Shown here piece after piece: positions 27,136 through 35,721 of a stretch of 64,000 bases of DNA. A program made the position numbers and the translations under genes. The DNA is from Candidatus Flexifilum breve (GTDB lineage: Bacteria > Chloroflexota > Anaerolineae > Aggregatilineales > Phototrophicaceae), in the NCBI GenBank assembly GCA_016717205.1, contig JADKGC010000002.1, positions 124,001 to 188,000 on the forward strand, written 5' to 3'. Each line of letters starts with the position of its first letter. The stretch's first letter is position 1. A model generated the notes under the pieces. The model worked only from the letters and a program-made list of their open reading frames with translations, did not search any database and was not told the origin of the DNA.

Positions 27136-28221
27136 ATGCGCATGATTGACGAAAAAGTAGTAGAGAACATCGCCCTCGGCGCGGCAGTTTTGGGCACGGG
27201 CGGCGGCGGTGATCCGTATATCGGCATGTTGATGGCGCGCGAAGCGGTCAAGAAATACGGCCCCGTCCCCATGTACACGCTCGACGAACTGGAAGACGAC
27301 GATTTGATCGTGCCGACCGCCATGATGGGCGCGCCGACCGTCATGGTCGAAAAGATGCCCAACGGCGACGACATCGTCAACGCGTTTCAGGCGATTGGCA
27401 AATTCCTCGGCAAGCCGATCCGCGCGACCATGAGCATCGAAGCGGGCGGCTTGAACTCGGTCGTGCCGATCTATGTGGCGGCGCGGCTCCGCGTGCCGCT
27501 GGTCGACTGCGACGGCATGGGGCGCGCCTTCCCCGAAATCCAGATGGTGACGCACACCATCGCGGGCATGTCGGCCTCGCCCTTCTCCATGGCCGACGAG
27601 CGCGGCAACGTCGTGCTGCTCAACGCCATCACCAACCGCTGGATGGAAACATTCGCGCGCGGCATCGCCGTCAACATGGGCGCAATGGCGATGATCGCCT
27701 GCTACGCCGCGACCGCCAAGCAGCTTAAAGAAGCGGCCATCGCCGGGACGATGAGCAAAGCCGAACGCATCGGCGAGACGATCCGCCGCGCGCGTGTCGA
27801 AGAGGCCGATCCGGTCAATACGGTGCGCGAAGCCGTCGGCGGCTTCCTGATCTTCAAAGGCAAGATCGGCGATGTGGCGCGGCGCACCGAAGCGGGTTTC
27901 GCCAAAGGCGATGCGCGCATCACGGGCATCGACGAATACGCCGGACAGGTGCTGGAACTCAATTTCCAGAACGAACACCTGATTGTCAAGATTGACGGGG
28001 AATTCAAGGTCACCGTGCCCGATCTGATCACGGTGCTGGACGTGGACACAGGCGAACCGATCACCACGGAGAGCATGCGCTACGGCTTCCGCGTCGCCGT
28101 CGTGGCGATTCCGTGTGCGGACAAGTGGCGTACGCCCAAGGGTCTGGAACTCGTCGGGCCGCGCTACTTCGGCTACGACACGGAGTACATCCCGGTCGAA
28201 TCCGTCTACGGGACCAAGTAA
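27136..28221 (+). CDS. DUF917 / S-methyl-thiohydantoin desulfurase-like protein, copy 2
   Basis: 361 residues, paralogous to the gene at 24119. Shared landmarks are LGAAVLGTGGGGDPYIGML, GRAFPEIQMVTH, FKGKIGDVARRTEAGFAKGD and FQNEHLIVKIDGEF. It starts 6 bp after the HyuA-like gene with GGGGAG upstream. The two copies differ in the helical insert (residues about 195-230 here), so they may form a heteromer or act on different substrates. Confidence 0.88.
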   Translation: MRMIDEKVVENIALGAAVLGTGGGGDPYIGMLMAREAVKKYGPVPMYTLDELEDDDLIVPTAMMGAPTVMVEKMPNGDDIVNAFQAIGKFLGKPIRATMSIEAGGLNSVVPIYVAARLRVPLVDCDGMGRAFPEIQMVTHTIAGMSASPFSMADERGNVVLLNAITNRWMETFARGIAVNMGAMAMIACYAATAKQLKEAAIAGTMSKAERIGETIRRARVEEADPVNTVREAVGGFLIFKGKIGDVARRTEAGFAKGDARITGIDEYAGQVLELNFQNEHLIVKIDGEFKVTVPDLITVLDVDTGEPITTESMRYGFRVAVVAIPCADKWRTPKGLELVGPRYFGYDTEYIPVESVYGTK

Positions 28222-28245
28222 TCACAGTATCGGCGGGCGCGGCTT

Positions 28246-28259
28246 AGGGTGTTCAAAAA
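28246..28259. repeat. orphan IS5-type end sequence
   Basis: AGGGTGTTCAAAAA differs by one base from the left end of the IS remnant at 2725-2738. No transposase lies beside it. Confidence 0.5.
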
Positions 28260-28289
28260 TGCATCCTTGAAGTTTTACCACGCGCAAGC

Positions 28290-28380
28290 GGACACGATAA
28301 ATCGCGTCCCTACGAGAATAAATTCGGTTTAACAAGCGATGTTGGCTCCCCTCCCTGAATTCGGGGAGGGGTTGGGGGCG
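28290..28380. repeat. composite repeat, forward copy
   Basis: A GGACACGATAAATCGCGTCC hairpin followed by CTACGAGAATAAATTCGG, then TGTTGGCTCCCC and a CCCTCCCTGAATTCGGGG palindrome with a G-rich tail. It is one of several copies with the same order of parts. Confidence 0.8.
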
Positions 28381-28474
28381 AGGGTTTTGTAGGACAGGCC
28401 GTCCCACAGTTCTCAGCGAAGAACGATGGAAGCAAACCCCTGTTAGGGTTGGGGGGGGTCGTACCGGACAGACC

Positions 28475-29862
28475 TTAAATGGGATCCCACTTCTCCGAAT
28501 CGTCCCACAGCCGCTCGAATTCCTGCACATACTGGTTGAACCACCACAGCTCGCTGGCAACCGCAGAGGTTTTCGACAGGAAGACGGGCAGTGTGTTGTA
28601 CTTCACCTGACTTTCCGCTTTGACCCGATCAATCTGGTAGAAGTAGGGGGAAGCAATGACAATTCCCTCGCCGCCGTCGACGTTAGGATCGACGATGAAA
28701 TACCCCATCCCCGGTCGATGATTCGTGGTCCGGATCTCACACGATCCGGCACCGCCTCTTTCAGACACTTCAAATCTTGTTGATTCTTGTACAAACGCAG
28801 CGCAACCCAGCGTCCGGCATCGGTCAGTAGCGGATCCTGAAGCGCCGCCCACGCCTCGAATTCCGGGTATGCGGTACTGTACAAAGCAGGTGTCAGCGTC
28901 GTGTTGATGCCCACCCACGCCCCGGCCTCATTCAGCAGTCGGGTATCCATTTTGAGGATGAGAATTCGCACGTTCACATTCGGGTTTTTCTGGAGGTTAT
29001 CGGCCATGCGCTCATGATGCGGCGCAAACGTGTCGAGGATGAGTCCACTGATCCACACCGTCTCGGCAGCCGTCCGAAACATGCGAATACCGTCGAGCAG
29101 CAAGGGCGGCTGTGGTGGAATCGGGATGGAAAAGTGCGGTTGCAGTGGGACAGCCAACTGCGCCAAACGCCAGTATAACTGCGCGAAAGCGTTGTCGAAG
29201 TTCTGATTCAGAAAATCGATATAGGGTTTGCCGCGCAGCATCGGCGAGACATTACAGTGTCGAACGAGCAGCGGAACAATCACTTTTGCTACGGCAGGAT
29301 CATTAAACGCGTAGCGGAGTTCGCGGATTTCCTCTGACTGCATCGCCTCGGGCGAGAGGATCAGCAGCATAATCACGTTGAGATCGCTCAGGTTCTTTTT
29401 CAGCTCATCCGCGCTCCCTACCCACAGCTTTGCCCCTACACTCTGCAGTTCATCGGCGAGGTGGTTAGCAAATTCCGCGTCTTCTGGCATGTGGCTGATA
29501 TACAACTGGGGCACATGCAGCAAGCTGTCAATCACAGCGTCGATTGATTTTGCGCAGTGCGTGTTCTTGAAGAATGGCCAGATATCACCTTCGACATAGA
29601 GTGGAATGATCGGCTTGCCAAATTCGGTGGCATAGCTGATCTCCCGCAGCACCCAGTGCGACTCGGAAGACTGGAGCGTCATGATGACGACCATCGCATT
29701 GCAGGTGTGAATCGCGTTGCGAATTTCGGTCTCCCACAGAGAGCCAGCTTCGAGTTTGTTGGTATCCAGCCACACGGTGAAACCGACAGCTTCAAGTCGC
29801 TGTTTTAGGTCGATGGCCGTTTCGAAGTCTTTCGAACTATAGCTAATAAAAACGGTGGACAT
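28475..29862 (-). pseudogene. two-TIR-domain protein, one frameshift
   Basis: The ATG at 29862 follows AAGGA by 7 nt. The first TIR (residues 1-105) has VFISYSSKDFETAIDLKQR and SHWVLREISYATEFGKPIIP, with a glutamate where NAD-cleaving TIRs have theirs. A second, more divergent TIR-like domain (about 115-215; LYISHMPEDAEFANHL) lacks an obvious equivalent. The C-terminal part (about 255-462; AAETVWISGLILDTFAPHHE and VNVRILILKMD) resembles sensor domains found after TIRs. Frame continuity is lost at a CCCC run (28709-28712). One added base restores a 462-residue protein ending EFERLWDDSEKWDPI. 91 bp after the DUF2726 gene, same direction. NADase or signalling activity is inference. Confidence 0.72.
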
Positions 29863-29893
29863 TTTTGTTCCTTGCATGAGGGGATATTAAGGG

Positions 29894-29919
29894 GGATCGG
29901 CAGAGGGTCTCTGCCGACC
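29894..29919 (-). terminator. hairpin between the DUF2726 and TIR genes
   Basis: GGATCGGCAGAG (29894-29905) pairs with CTCTGCCGACC (29909-29919). On the minus strand it follows the DUF2726 stop and is trailed by CCCCCTTAAT rather than a U-run, so it is a weak terminator or processing site. Confidence 0.4.
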
Positions 29920-29953
29920 AACGCAATTCTAGCTCACGCTGCGAGATCAGGGG

Positions 29954-30718
29954 TTATGCCTGATAGGGCACCATACCCCGGCAATTCGGGAAGTTCGAAC
30001 AGCCCCAGAACTGGGTGCCGGCCGTCACCCCACTTTTCGACGTGCGTAGAATCATCTCACTGCCACATTTAGGGCACTTGGGATGCGCTCCGTTCGTCGC
30101 TGCTTTGACCGGCTCGGGGATCGCCACACGAGGAGCAGGTGACAGAGGGCGAGCCGCGCCCGTACGAGGCAGATAGGGCGCCAGGAGTGCAACAAGATCA
30201 TTGGCGACATAGGCGTTCCTAACGGGAATGTGGATCAGCGGCAAGCCCGCCGCCGCGAATACGCCGTCAACAAAGGCATCGCGCGTCTGCCGATCCTCTC
30301 GCTGATGGCTCTTGTCATCCAATTCGATGCCGAGGAGCGGTTGCATCGTTCTGGGGTCGCAGAGCAAAAAATCGACGCGTTTCCGGTCAATCTTATTGCG
30401 ATAACCACGAAGCAATGCTTTGTCTTCTAAATGCACCCAAAAGATTTCGCCAAGAACGGCTTGAGGAACAATGATTGCTCTGTCGGCAACCACGCTGCGC
30501 AAATTGAGAAAAAAGCTGTTTTCTCCCGGAGTGAGAAGACTGTCTTTCAGCCGATAAGGGAAATCTGTTAGTTCATCGTCCTCATTGGCATAGTAGTGAG
30601 CACTTTGCGGAAGATAGGTGATACGTCCACGCCGTGATTTGCGCCGACCAGACAGAAAAAAAGATCCGATCGTGAATAGAAGAAACAGGACGATAAGGAT
30701 AGTGAGGTCATTGGACAT
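29954..30718 (-). CDS. membrane-anchored DUF2726 protein with C-terminal zinc ribbon
   Basis: 254 residues. One N-terminal membrane segment (TILIVLFLLFTIGSFFL), then DUF2726 (about 60-185) with KRVDFLLCDP and GIELDDKSH. The D-(x)n-E-x-D arrangement resembles the PD-(D/E)xK nuclease fold. The C-terminus is a topoisomerase-type zinc finger with four cysteines (CPKC at 215 and C-x8-C near 244). Nucleic-acid binding at the membrane is a reasonable inference; cleavage is not shown. It is divergent from the vWA triad and upstream of the TIR gene. Confidence 0.82.
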   Translation of the reverse strand: MSNDLTILIVLFLLFTIGSFFLSGRRKSRRGRITYLPQSAHYYANEDDELTDFPYRLKDSLLTPGENSFFLNLRSVVADRAIIVPQAVLGEIFWVHLEDKALLRGYRNKIDRKRVDFLLCDPRTMQPLLGIELDDKSHQREDRQTRDAFVDGVFAAAGLPLIHIPVRNAYVANDLVALLAPYLPRTGAARPLSPAPRVAIPEPVKAATNGAHPKCPKCGSEMILRTSKSGVTAGTQFWGCSNFPNCRGMVPYQA

Positions 30719-30906
30719 AATAATTCCTTCGATGATGACATGAGGTCGTCAAGTAATGCGGCAACACTATATCTTATTGTATCTAATATTTTCACTGATG
30801 AAGCGTAACCTGCAACAAACCCCCAAATTCCACGTATTGTAAAATGGGAGTGAGCACACTACCCTTTGATTTGCGTTGTCTGAAATTCAGAAAAGGGCGC
30901 ACAGCG

Positions 30907-31740
30907 ATGGCGTATCAAGCAGAGATCAGCCGCAGCAACCCGAGCATGTTCCTCTTCCTGCTCGACCAATCCGGCTCGATGGCGGATAAGTTCGGCGGCG
31001 GCGGTGGCAAGAAAGACCAGAAGGTCGCGGATGCGATCAACAACCTCCTGTACAACCTGACGATCAAGTGCGCGAAGTCGGAAGGCGTGCGCGACTACTA
31101 CCATGTGGGCGTATTGGGCTACGGCGCGAAAGTCGATTCGCTGCTCAGCGGGTCGCTGGCGGAGAAAGATTTCGCCCCGATCAGCGCGATTGCCGACGCC
31201 CCACAGCGCATCGAGGAGCGCGTCAAGAAGGTGGATGACGGCGCGGGCGGCATCATCGACCAGAAGGTGCGCTTCCCCATCTGGTTCAGCCCGATTTCCA
31301 ACGGCGGCACGCCGATGGTGCAGGCGCTCAAAGAAGCGCAGCGCATCGTCGGGAGCTGGCTCGGCGAACATCCCGATTCGTTCCCGCCTATCGTTATCAA
31401 TGTCACCGACGGCGAGTCGTCCGATGGCAGTCCGCTGGCGGCAGCGTCGGCCTTGCGCGAACTGAAGAGTTCGGACGGCAGCGTGCTGTTGTTCAACGTG
31501 CATCTGTCATCGGTCGGCGGCCTGCCCATCGAATTCCCGCACAGCGATCTCGAACTGCCGGATCAGTACGCCAAGCAGTTGTTCCAGATGTCGAGCGAAC
31601 TACCCGAGCACATTCGCACCGCGGCGCGCGCCGAAGGCTACTCGGTCGCCGACAATTCGCGCGGGTTCGTCTTCAACGCGGATATCGTCTCGGTCATCCG
31701 CTTCCTCGATATTGGCACGCGCCCGAGCAATCTGCGTTAG
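30907..31740 (+). CDS. TerY/YegL-like von Willebrand A domain protein
   Basis: 277 residues. The MIDAS metal site is visible as D20-Q-S-G-S24 (LFLLDQSGSMADKF), with the distal VTDGESSDG. The domain fills nearly the whole protein and there is no signal peptide, so it is cytoplasmic. The ATG at 30907 with AAAGGG upstream is preferred to the ATG at 30844. It begins a tight three-gene cassette with PP2C and kinase genes (gaps of 2 bp and an overlap of 17 bp). That is the composition of the TerY-P triad and of E. coli yegL-yegK-yegI. It probably acts as a metal-dependent scaffold for phospho-signalling. Confidence 0.88.
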   Translation: MAYQAEISRSNPSMFLFLLDQSGSMADKFGGGGGKKDQKVADAINNLLYNLTIKCAKSEGVRDYYHVGVLGYGAKVDSLLSGSLAEKDFAPISAIADAPQRIEERVKKVDDGAGGIIDQKVRFPIWFSPISNGGTPMVQALKEAQRIVGSWLGEHPDSFPPIVINVTDGESSDGSPLAAASALRELKSSDGSVLLFNVHLSSVGGLPIEFPHSDLELPDQYAKQLFQMSSELPEHIRTAARAEGYSVADNSRGFVFNADIVSVIRFLDIGTRPSNLR

Positions 31741-31742
31741 CC

Positions 31743-32498
31743 ATGCACATTCGCTATTCGGCCTTCTGGTTACCGAAGCAGGGCAGCCGGGAAGAGGAGT
31801 ATGAAGACGCCTTTTCCCCACCCTGCCTCACTGAGGATTCTCCTGCCGAATTTCTATGCGCGGTCGCCGATGGCGCGACTGAAACGTCGTTTTCGGGCTT
31901 ATGGGCGCAGCTTTTGGTTGACGCCTATGTCGGCAAGGGGCTGCGACGGCTCGACGCGACGAGCGTCAGCCAGCTCGCCGATCAATGGCACGCGGCGATT
32001 GCTGAGAAAACACGTGCCAAGCCGCTGCCGTGGTACGCCGAGGAGAAGCTGAAATCGGGCGCGTATTCGTCACTGCTCGGCTTGCAGATTCGCGCCAATG
32101 GCCGCTGGAGTGCCGTCAGCATTGGCGATAGCTGCTTGTTCTACATCCGCCCGCGCCGCTGGCTCTACGGCTTTCCATACGCCCAGGCCGAGCAGTTCAA
32201 CAATCACCCGGCGCTGCTCTCCACGCACGCCGACGACTTCGGCTCGGTCAAGGCGACGCTCAAGCGCGGCACATGGGCGGATGGCGACCTGTTCCTGCTC
32301 ATGACCGACGCGCTCGCCCATTTCTTCATCGCGCATCCGGCCTTTCGCAAGCGGCTCACCGACCCGGAACTCGATCAGGCCGGGTTCGCGCGCTTGATCG
32401 AAGCGGTACGCGCCGAAAAGCTGTGCCGCAATGACGATGTGACCCTGGTCAGAATTTGTCCGAGCGCCGGAGCAGCCGACCGTGGCGGCTTGGCCTAA
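31743..32498 (+). CDS. PP2C-like Ser/Thr phosphatase (YegK/TerY-P type)
   Basis: 251 residues, a divergent PP2C. Metal-binding landmarks are VADGATETSFSG, SIGDSCLFYIR, LMTDALAHFF and NDDVTLVRI. It starts 2 bp after the vWA stop and overlaps the kinase gene. In the E. coli system the matching phosphatase dephosphorylates its partner kinase. By analogy this one would oppose the next gene product. Confidence 0.85.
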   Translation: MHIRYSAFWLPKQGSREEEYEDAFSPPCLTEDSPAEFLCAVADGATETSFSGLWAQLLVDAYVGKGLRRLDATSVSQLADQWHAAIAEKTRAKPLPWYAEEKLKSGAYSSLLGLQIRANGRWSAVSIGDSCLFYIRPRRWLYGFPYAQAEQFNNHPALLSTHADDFGSVKATLKRGTWADGDLFLLMTDALAHFFIAHPAFRKRLTDPELDQAGFARLIEAVRAEKLCRNDDVTLVRICPSAGAADRGGLA

Positions 32499-34422
32499 CC
32501 CAAACGAATACGCCGAAGCGCTGCAAAATCCGCGTGCGGCCTTTAAGGACGCGGATCTCGTCAAGACGCAGGTGAGCACCAACAAGCTCGGCCTCCCGCG
32601 CCCGATCTCCGGCAACTTCGCCACCGTGTTCGAAGTGACGGGCGGCGGTCAGCGCTGGGCGGTGCGCTGCTTCCTGCGCGAAGTGACGACCCAGCAGCAG
32701 CGTTACGCGGCGATCTCCGCGCATTTGCAGCAGAACCCGCTCGCGTGCATCGTGCCCTTCGTCTACCTCGAAGAAGGTATCCGCGTGCGCGGGAAGTGGT
32801 ATCCCATCCTCAAAATGCAGTGGGCAACTGAGACCCGCCTCGACACCTACATCGAAGATCATCTCGACGAACCGGCGACGCTGGCGCGGCTGGCGGAACA
32901 GTGGTTTGATCTGTGCGGGGTGCTGCGGCGGGCGCACATGGTGCACGGCGACTTCCAGCATGGCAACATCGTCGTCGGCGCGGGCGAAGCGATCAAGCTG
33001 CTCGACTATGACGGCATGCTCGTCCCCGGTGCCATTGAACTGCCCTCCGGCGAAATCGGCCATCGCCACTACCAGCACCCGTCGCGCTCATCCAATCGCG
33101 GCCTGACCGCCAGCAATTACCAGAACGTCGACAACTTCTCCGCGCATGTGATCGGGCTGTCGCTGCAAGCCCTCGCCAGCGATCCGTCGCTGTGGCGCAA
33201 AACGGGCGCAGGCGAAGAAAACCTGCTCTTCCGCGATACCGACTACCAATCACCGGAAAACTCCACGGCGCTGCACGTCCTGCGCGACCATGTCGATCCG
33301 CGCGTGCGCCAGATCGGGCAGCGCATGGGACAACTTGCGCAGACCACATCGTATCTCGACGTGCCGCCGCTCGAGCCCGTCGTCGTGACGCCGTGGACGA
33401 CGCGCGTCAGTTCACGCCTTAAAACCGCCCTCACCCCGCCGCCCACGCCCGATGTCGTCGTGCCGCTCACGCCGCTGAGCGCCCCGACCAAACCGTCGGC
33501 ATGGTGGTCGGATCACCTCGAACGCCCGGTCGTGGACTTCGACTCGCTGCAGGTCGACGCCGAAGTCCAGCGGATTCGCGCCGAATTCGAACGGTCGGTG
33601 CTGCGTTACTTCCCGATGCTGTTTCGCGATTACACCGCCATGCGCCTCATGCAGAGCTACCCCAATTTCGACGTGGTGCGCGACAAATCGACGCTGGAAC
33701 AGCGTGAAAAGGCGCTCAACGATCAACTGATTCTGGCAAAAGCGCGTTTTAAGCGCACGCAGGACAGCATCGACGAGGCGCGCCGTCAGCACGCCGACGA
33801 GTGCGCCGCGCTCAGCTTCGCTGTCGAGCAAATGACCAACGCCATTCAATCGACCTACCCGCAGGAAGAAGCCGAGGTCAAAGCCTTTGAGCGGCGTTTG
33901 GGGCTGGTAGAGGACCAGCTCACGCGCCAACCTATCGACGCCGAGCACATCACCGGATTCACCCGCGCGCATATCGAACTACTGGCGCAGGTCGGCGTAC
34001 TGACGGCGGCGGATGTGCGCCCCGCCAACGAAGCGCAAGCCAAGTACATGCTGAGCGGCTTCCGCAAAGCCGCTCCCGATCACGACTGGGAACAGCTCGT
34101 GCGCTGGCGCGTAGCACTGGAACGCGCGCTGCTCTCTGCCTCCGGTGAGTCGCCCGCGTGGGCGAGCGCCGATCAAGTGCGGCGTTACTATGCCGATCAA
34201 CGGTCGTCGATGACCCGCGTCCGCGCCGATCGGGTGGCGCAGCTAGAGGCGGTGCAGACTGAGAGCGCCCACCTGCGTCAGATCGCGCAGTTGACCAGCG
34301 AACTCCAGTTCATCGACGGCGACATCAACGCGCTCATAGGCAAGCTGACCGCCCTCCGCGCGGATCTCAAACGCTACGAGCACATCACGCTGCGCAATCT
34401 CCTCAAGCGCGTGCTGAACTAG
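32482..34422 (+). CDS. Ser/Thr protein kinase-like protein with helical and HhH C-terminus (YegI/TerY-P type)
   Basis: 646 residues from a GTG with GGAG about 10 nt upstream. The kinase domain (about 40-300) has ISGNFATVFEV as glycine loop, the catalytic loop HGDFQHGN (D157, N162) and LDYDG in place of DFG. The strand-3 lysine position reads Arg (WAVRCF, R62). A proline-rich linker (about 300-345), a coiled-coil region (about 370-470) and a helix-hairpin-helix-like segment (ITGFTRAHIELLAQVGVLTA, about 489-508) follow. It lacks membrane segments. The target is unknown; the neighbours suggest a closed kinase-phosphatase-vWA circuit. Confidence 0.85.
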   Translation: MAAWPNPNEYAEALQNPRAAFKDADLVKTQVSTNKLGLPRPISGNFATVFEVTGGGQRWAVRCFLREVTTQQQRYAAISAHLQQNPLACIVPFVYLEEGIRVRGKWYPILKMQWATETRLDTYIEDHLDEPATLARLAEQWFDLCGVLRRAHMVHGDFQHGNIVVGAGEAIKLLDYDGMLVPGAIELPSGEIGHRHYQHPSRSSNRGLTASNYQNVDNFSAHVIGLSLQALASDPSLWRKTGAGEENLLFRDTDYQSPENSTALHVLRDHVDPRVRQIGQRMGQLAQTTSYLDVPPLEPVVVTPWTTRVSSRLKTALTPPPTPDVVVPLTPLSAPTKPSAWWSDHLERPVVDFDSLQVDAEVQRIRAEFERSVLRYFPMLFRDYTAMRLMQSYPNFDVVRDKSTLEQREKALNDQLILAKARFKRTQDSIDEARRQHADECAALSFAVEQMTNAIQSTYPQEEAEVKAFERRLGLVEDQLTRQPIDAEHITGFTRAHIELLAQVGVLTAADVRPANEAQAKYMLSGFRKAAPDHDWEQLVRWRVALERALLSASGESPAWASADQVRRYYADQRSSMTRVRADRVAQLEAVQTESAHLRQIAQLTSELQFIDGDINALIGKLTALRADLKRYEHITLRNLLKRVLN

Positions 34423-34487
34423 TTACTCGTTGAGTATCCGGCAAAAACACGACGTATGAGCGTCGGCAAAAGGTCGCAATCTGACCC

Positions 34488-34590
34488 ACCCCCGGCCCCA
34501 CGCCTCCGAATTCAGGGAGGGGAGCCAGCAACGGCACTGTTTGCCTCCCCTCTCCTCGCTTGCGTGGGAGAGGGGTTGGGGGTGAGGGGA
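34488..34590. repeat. hairpin repeats between convergent genes
   Basis: A GACCCACCCCCGGCCCC stretch with GAATTCAGGGAGGGG, then CCCCTCTCC / GGAGAGGGG around GCTTGCGTG. It lies between the kinase and cytochrome genes and may terminate both. Confidence 0.7.
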
Positions 34591-34622
34591 ATGCACGAAC
34601 GAGGTTTTTCTCTAGCGTTGAA

Positions 34623-35450
34623 TTAGTCACTGCTCTCTGGCTTGCCGACGATATACCCGTCGACGTGGCAGTCCACGCACAACCCCGGCGAGCGGTTGCG
34701 GTAAGTGGGCGTGTTGGGCGCGCCGATATCGTGCACCCCGTGACAATCCGTGCAGACCAGATCATCCCCTTCCCCGGTTGGCGTCAGGCTGTGTACGGCG
34801 TGGGTCTGCTCGGCAAAAATGTCGGTGTGACAGCTTCCGCAAATCTGCGTGACGCGGGCGCGCGGCTCGTTCGGCGACTGAACATCATGCCCACCGTGGC
34901 AGTCGGCGCATGTCACGGTTTCGACGTGCCCATCCGCGAGCAGTTCGCCATGCGCGCTGGTGAGCATGCGCTCGTACTGCACCTCATGGCAAGCCTGACA
35001 CACGGCGTAGCGTTCCTCACGGAACTCACGCAGATTGCGCACGGTGAACGAGCGATGCGGATAACGCCAGTTCGGGTGGCAGTCCGCGCAGGCGAGCGCG
35101 GCCATCGTGTTCGCCTCGCCGTGCACCGAATTGATGATCACGTTCACATCCAGCGTAACATCGAGCGTTTCGCCGCTGGCCAACACCCACACTTGATTCG
35201 ATTGGCGGTGGCACAACAAGCAGTAGGAATCGGCGGCGGTGGCGTAGGCCGCGGTCGCGGCGGGTTCCGCGGTGCTATCCGGGGAGGCCTCGCGGGCGGC
35301 GAGCGTCGCGAGGATTGAGGCATAGGGGGGTAAAGGTGTGGGCGTTGCGTCTTGGGCGAGCGCCGGGAACGCGCTGCTGCTTAACAGCGCCAAGCCGCCC
35401 ACCAATAAGCAAATGCCGAGAATCAGCAGGTATTGGGTTCTACGAATCAT
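34623..35450 (-). CDS. secreted seven-haem c-type cytochrome
   Basis: 275 residues from the ATG at 35450. A signal peptide (YLLILGICLLVGGLALLSSS, cleavage near FPALA-QDA) is followed by a low-complexity linker and seven CxxCH haem sites: CLLCH, CADCH, CQACH, CADCH, CGSCH, CTDCH and CVDCH. Further histidines between them could be distal ligands. No C-terminal membrane helix is visible. Multihaem proteins of this kind carry electrons outside the membrane, to or from a reductase or quinol oxidase. No partner enzyme is next to it. Confidence 0.88.
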   Translation of the reverse strand: MIRRTQYLLILGICLLVGGLALLSSSAFPALAQDATPTPLPPYASILATLAAREASPDSTAEPAATAAYATAADSYCLLCHRQSNQVWVLASGETLDVTLDVNVIINSVHGEANTMAALACADCHPNWRYPHRSFTVRNLREFREERYAVCQACHEVQYERMLTSAHGELLADGHVETVTCADCHGGHDVQSPNEPRARVTQICGSCHTDIFAEQTHAVHSLTPTGEGDDLVCTDCHGVHDIGAPNTPTYRNRSPGLCVDCHVDGYIVGKPESSD

Positions 35451-35639
35451 ATGGGTGTGTCCTATGGGTGCTGCCAAGGTACGCGAGCAATCACCCCTGT
35501 TCCAATGCGCCGGGAAGTATAGCATGTCTCTAATCTAGACGACGCGTGCGGGACAAAACTACCGTAAGTCGAAAACACATAGGGACAGGGCGCATTCGTG
35601 ATTGAATCAGAGCCAGCGGCATTTTAAGCTCACGCCGAA

Positions 35640-35714
35640 GTCCCCTCTCCGGGTAGAGAGGGGACTTGCAGAAGCCCTGTCCCCTCTCCTCGTTTCGGAA
35701 ACGGGGCAGGGGTC
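35640..35714. repeat. two CCCCTCTCC-type hairpins
   Basis: TCCCCTCTCCGGGTAGAGAG followed by GGGA, then CCCCTCTCCTCGTTTCGG and CGGGGCAGGGG. It lies just after the stop of the anti-sigma-like gene (minus strand) and is a likely terminator region. Confidence 0.65.
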
Positions 35715-35721
35715 GACTCAC

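Noticed and set aside
25561..27978. An 805-codon open frame on the minus strand
   Set aside because: It lies opposite the clear HyuA-like and DUF917 genes. High-GC codon bias creates such antisense frames. The translation is Arg/His/Asp-rich with no domain.
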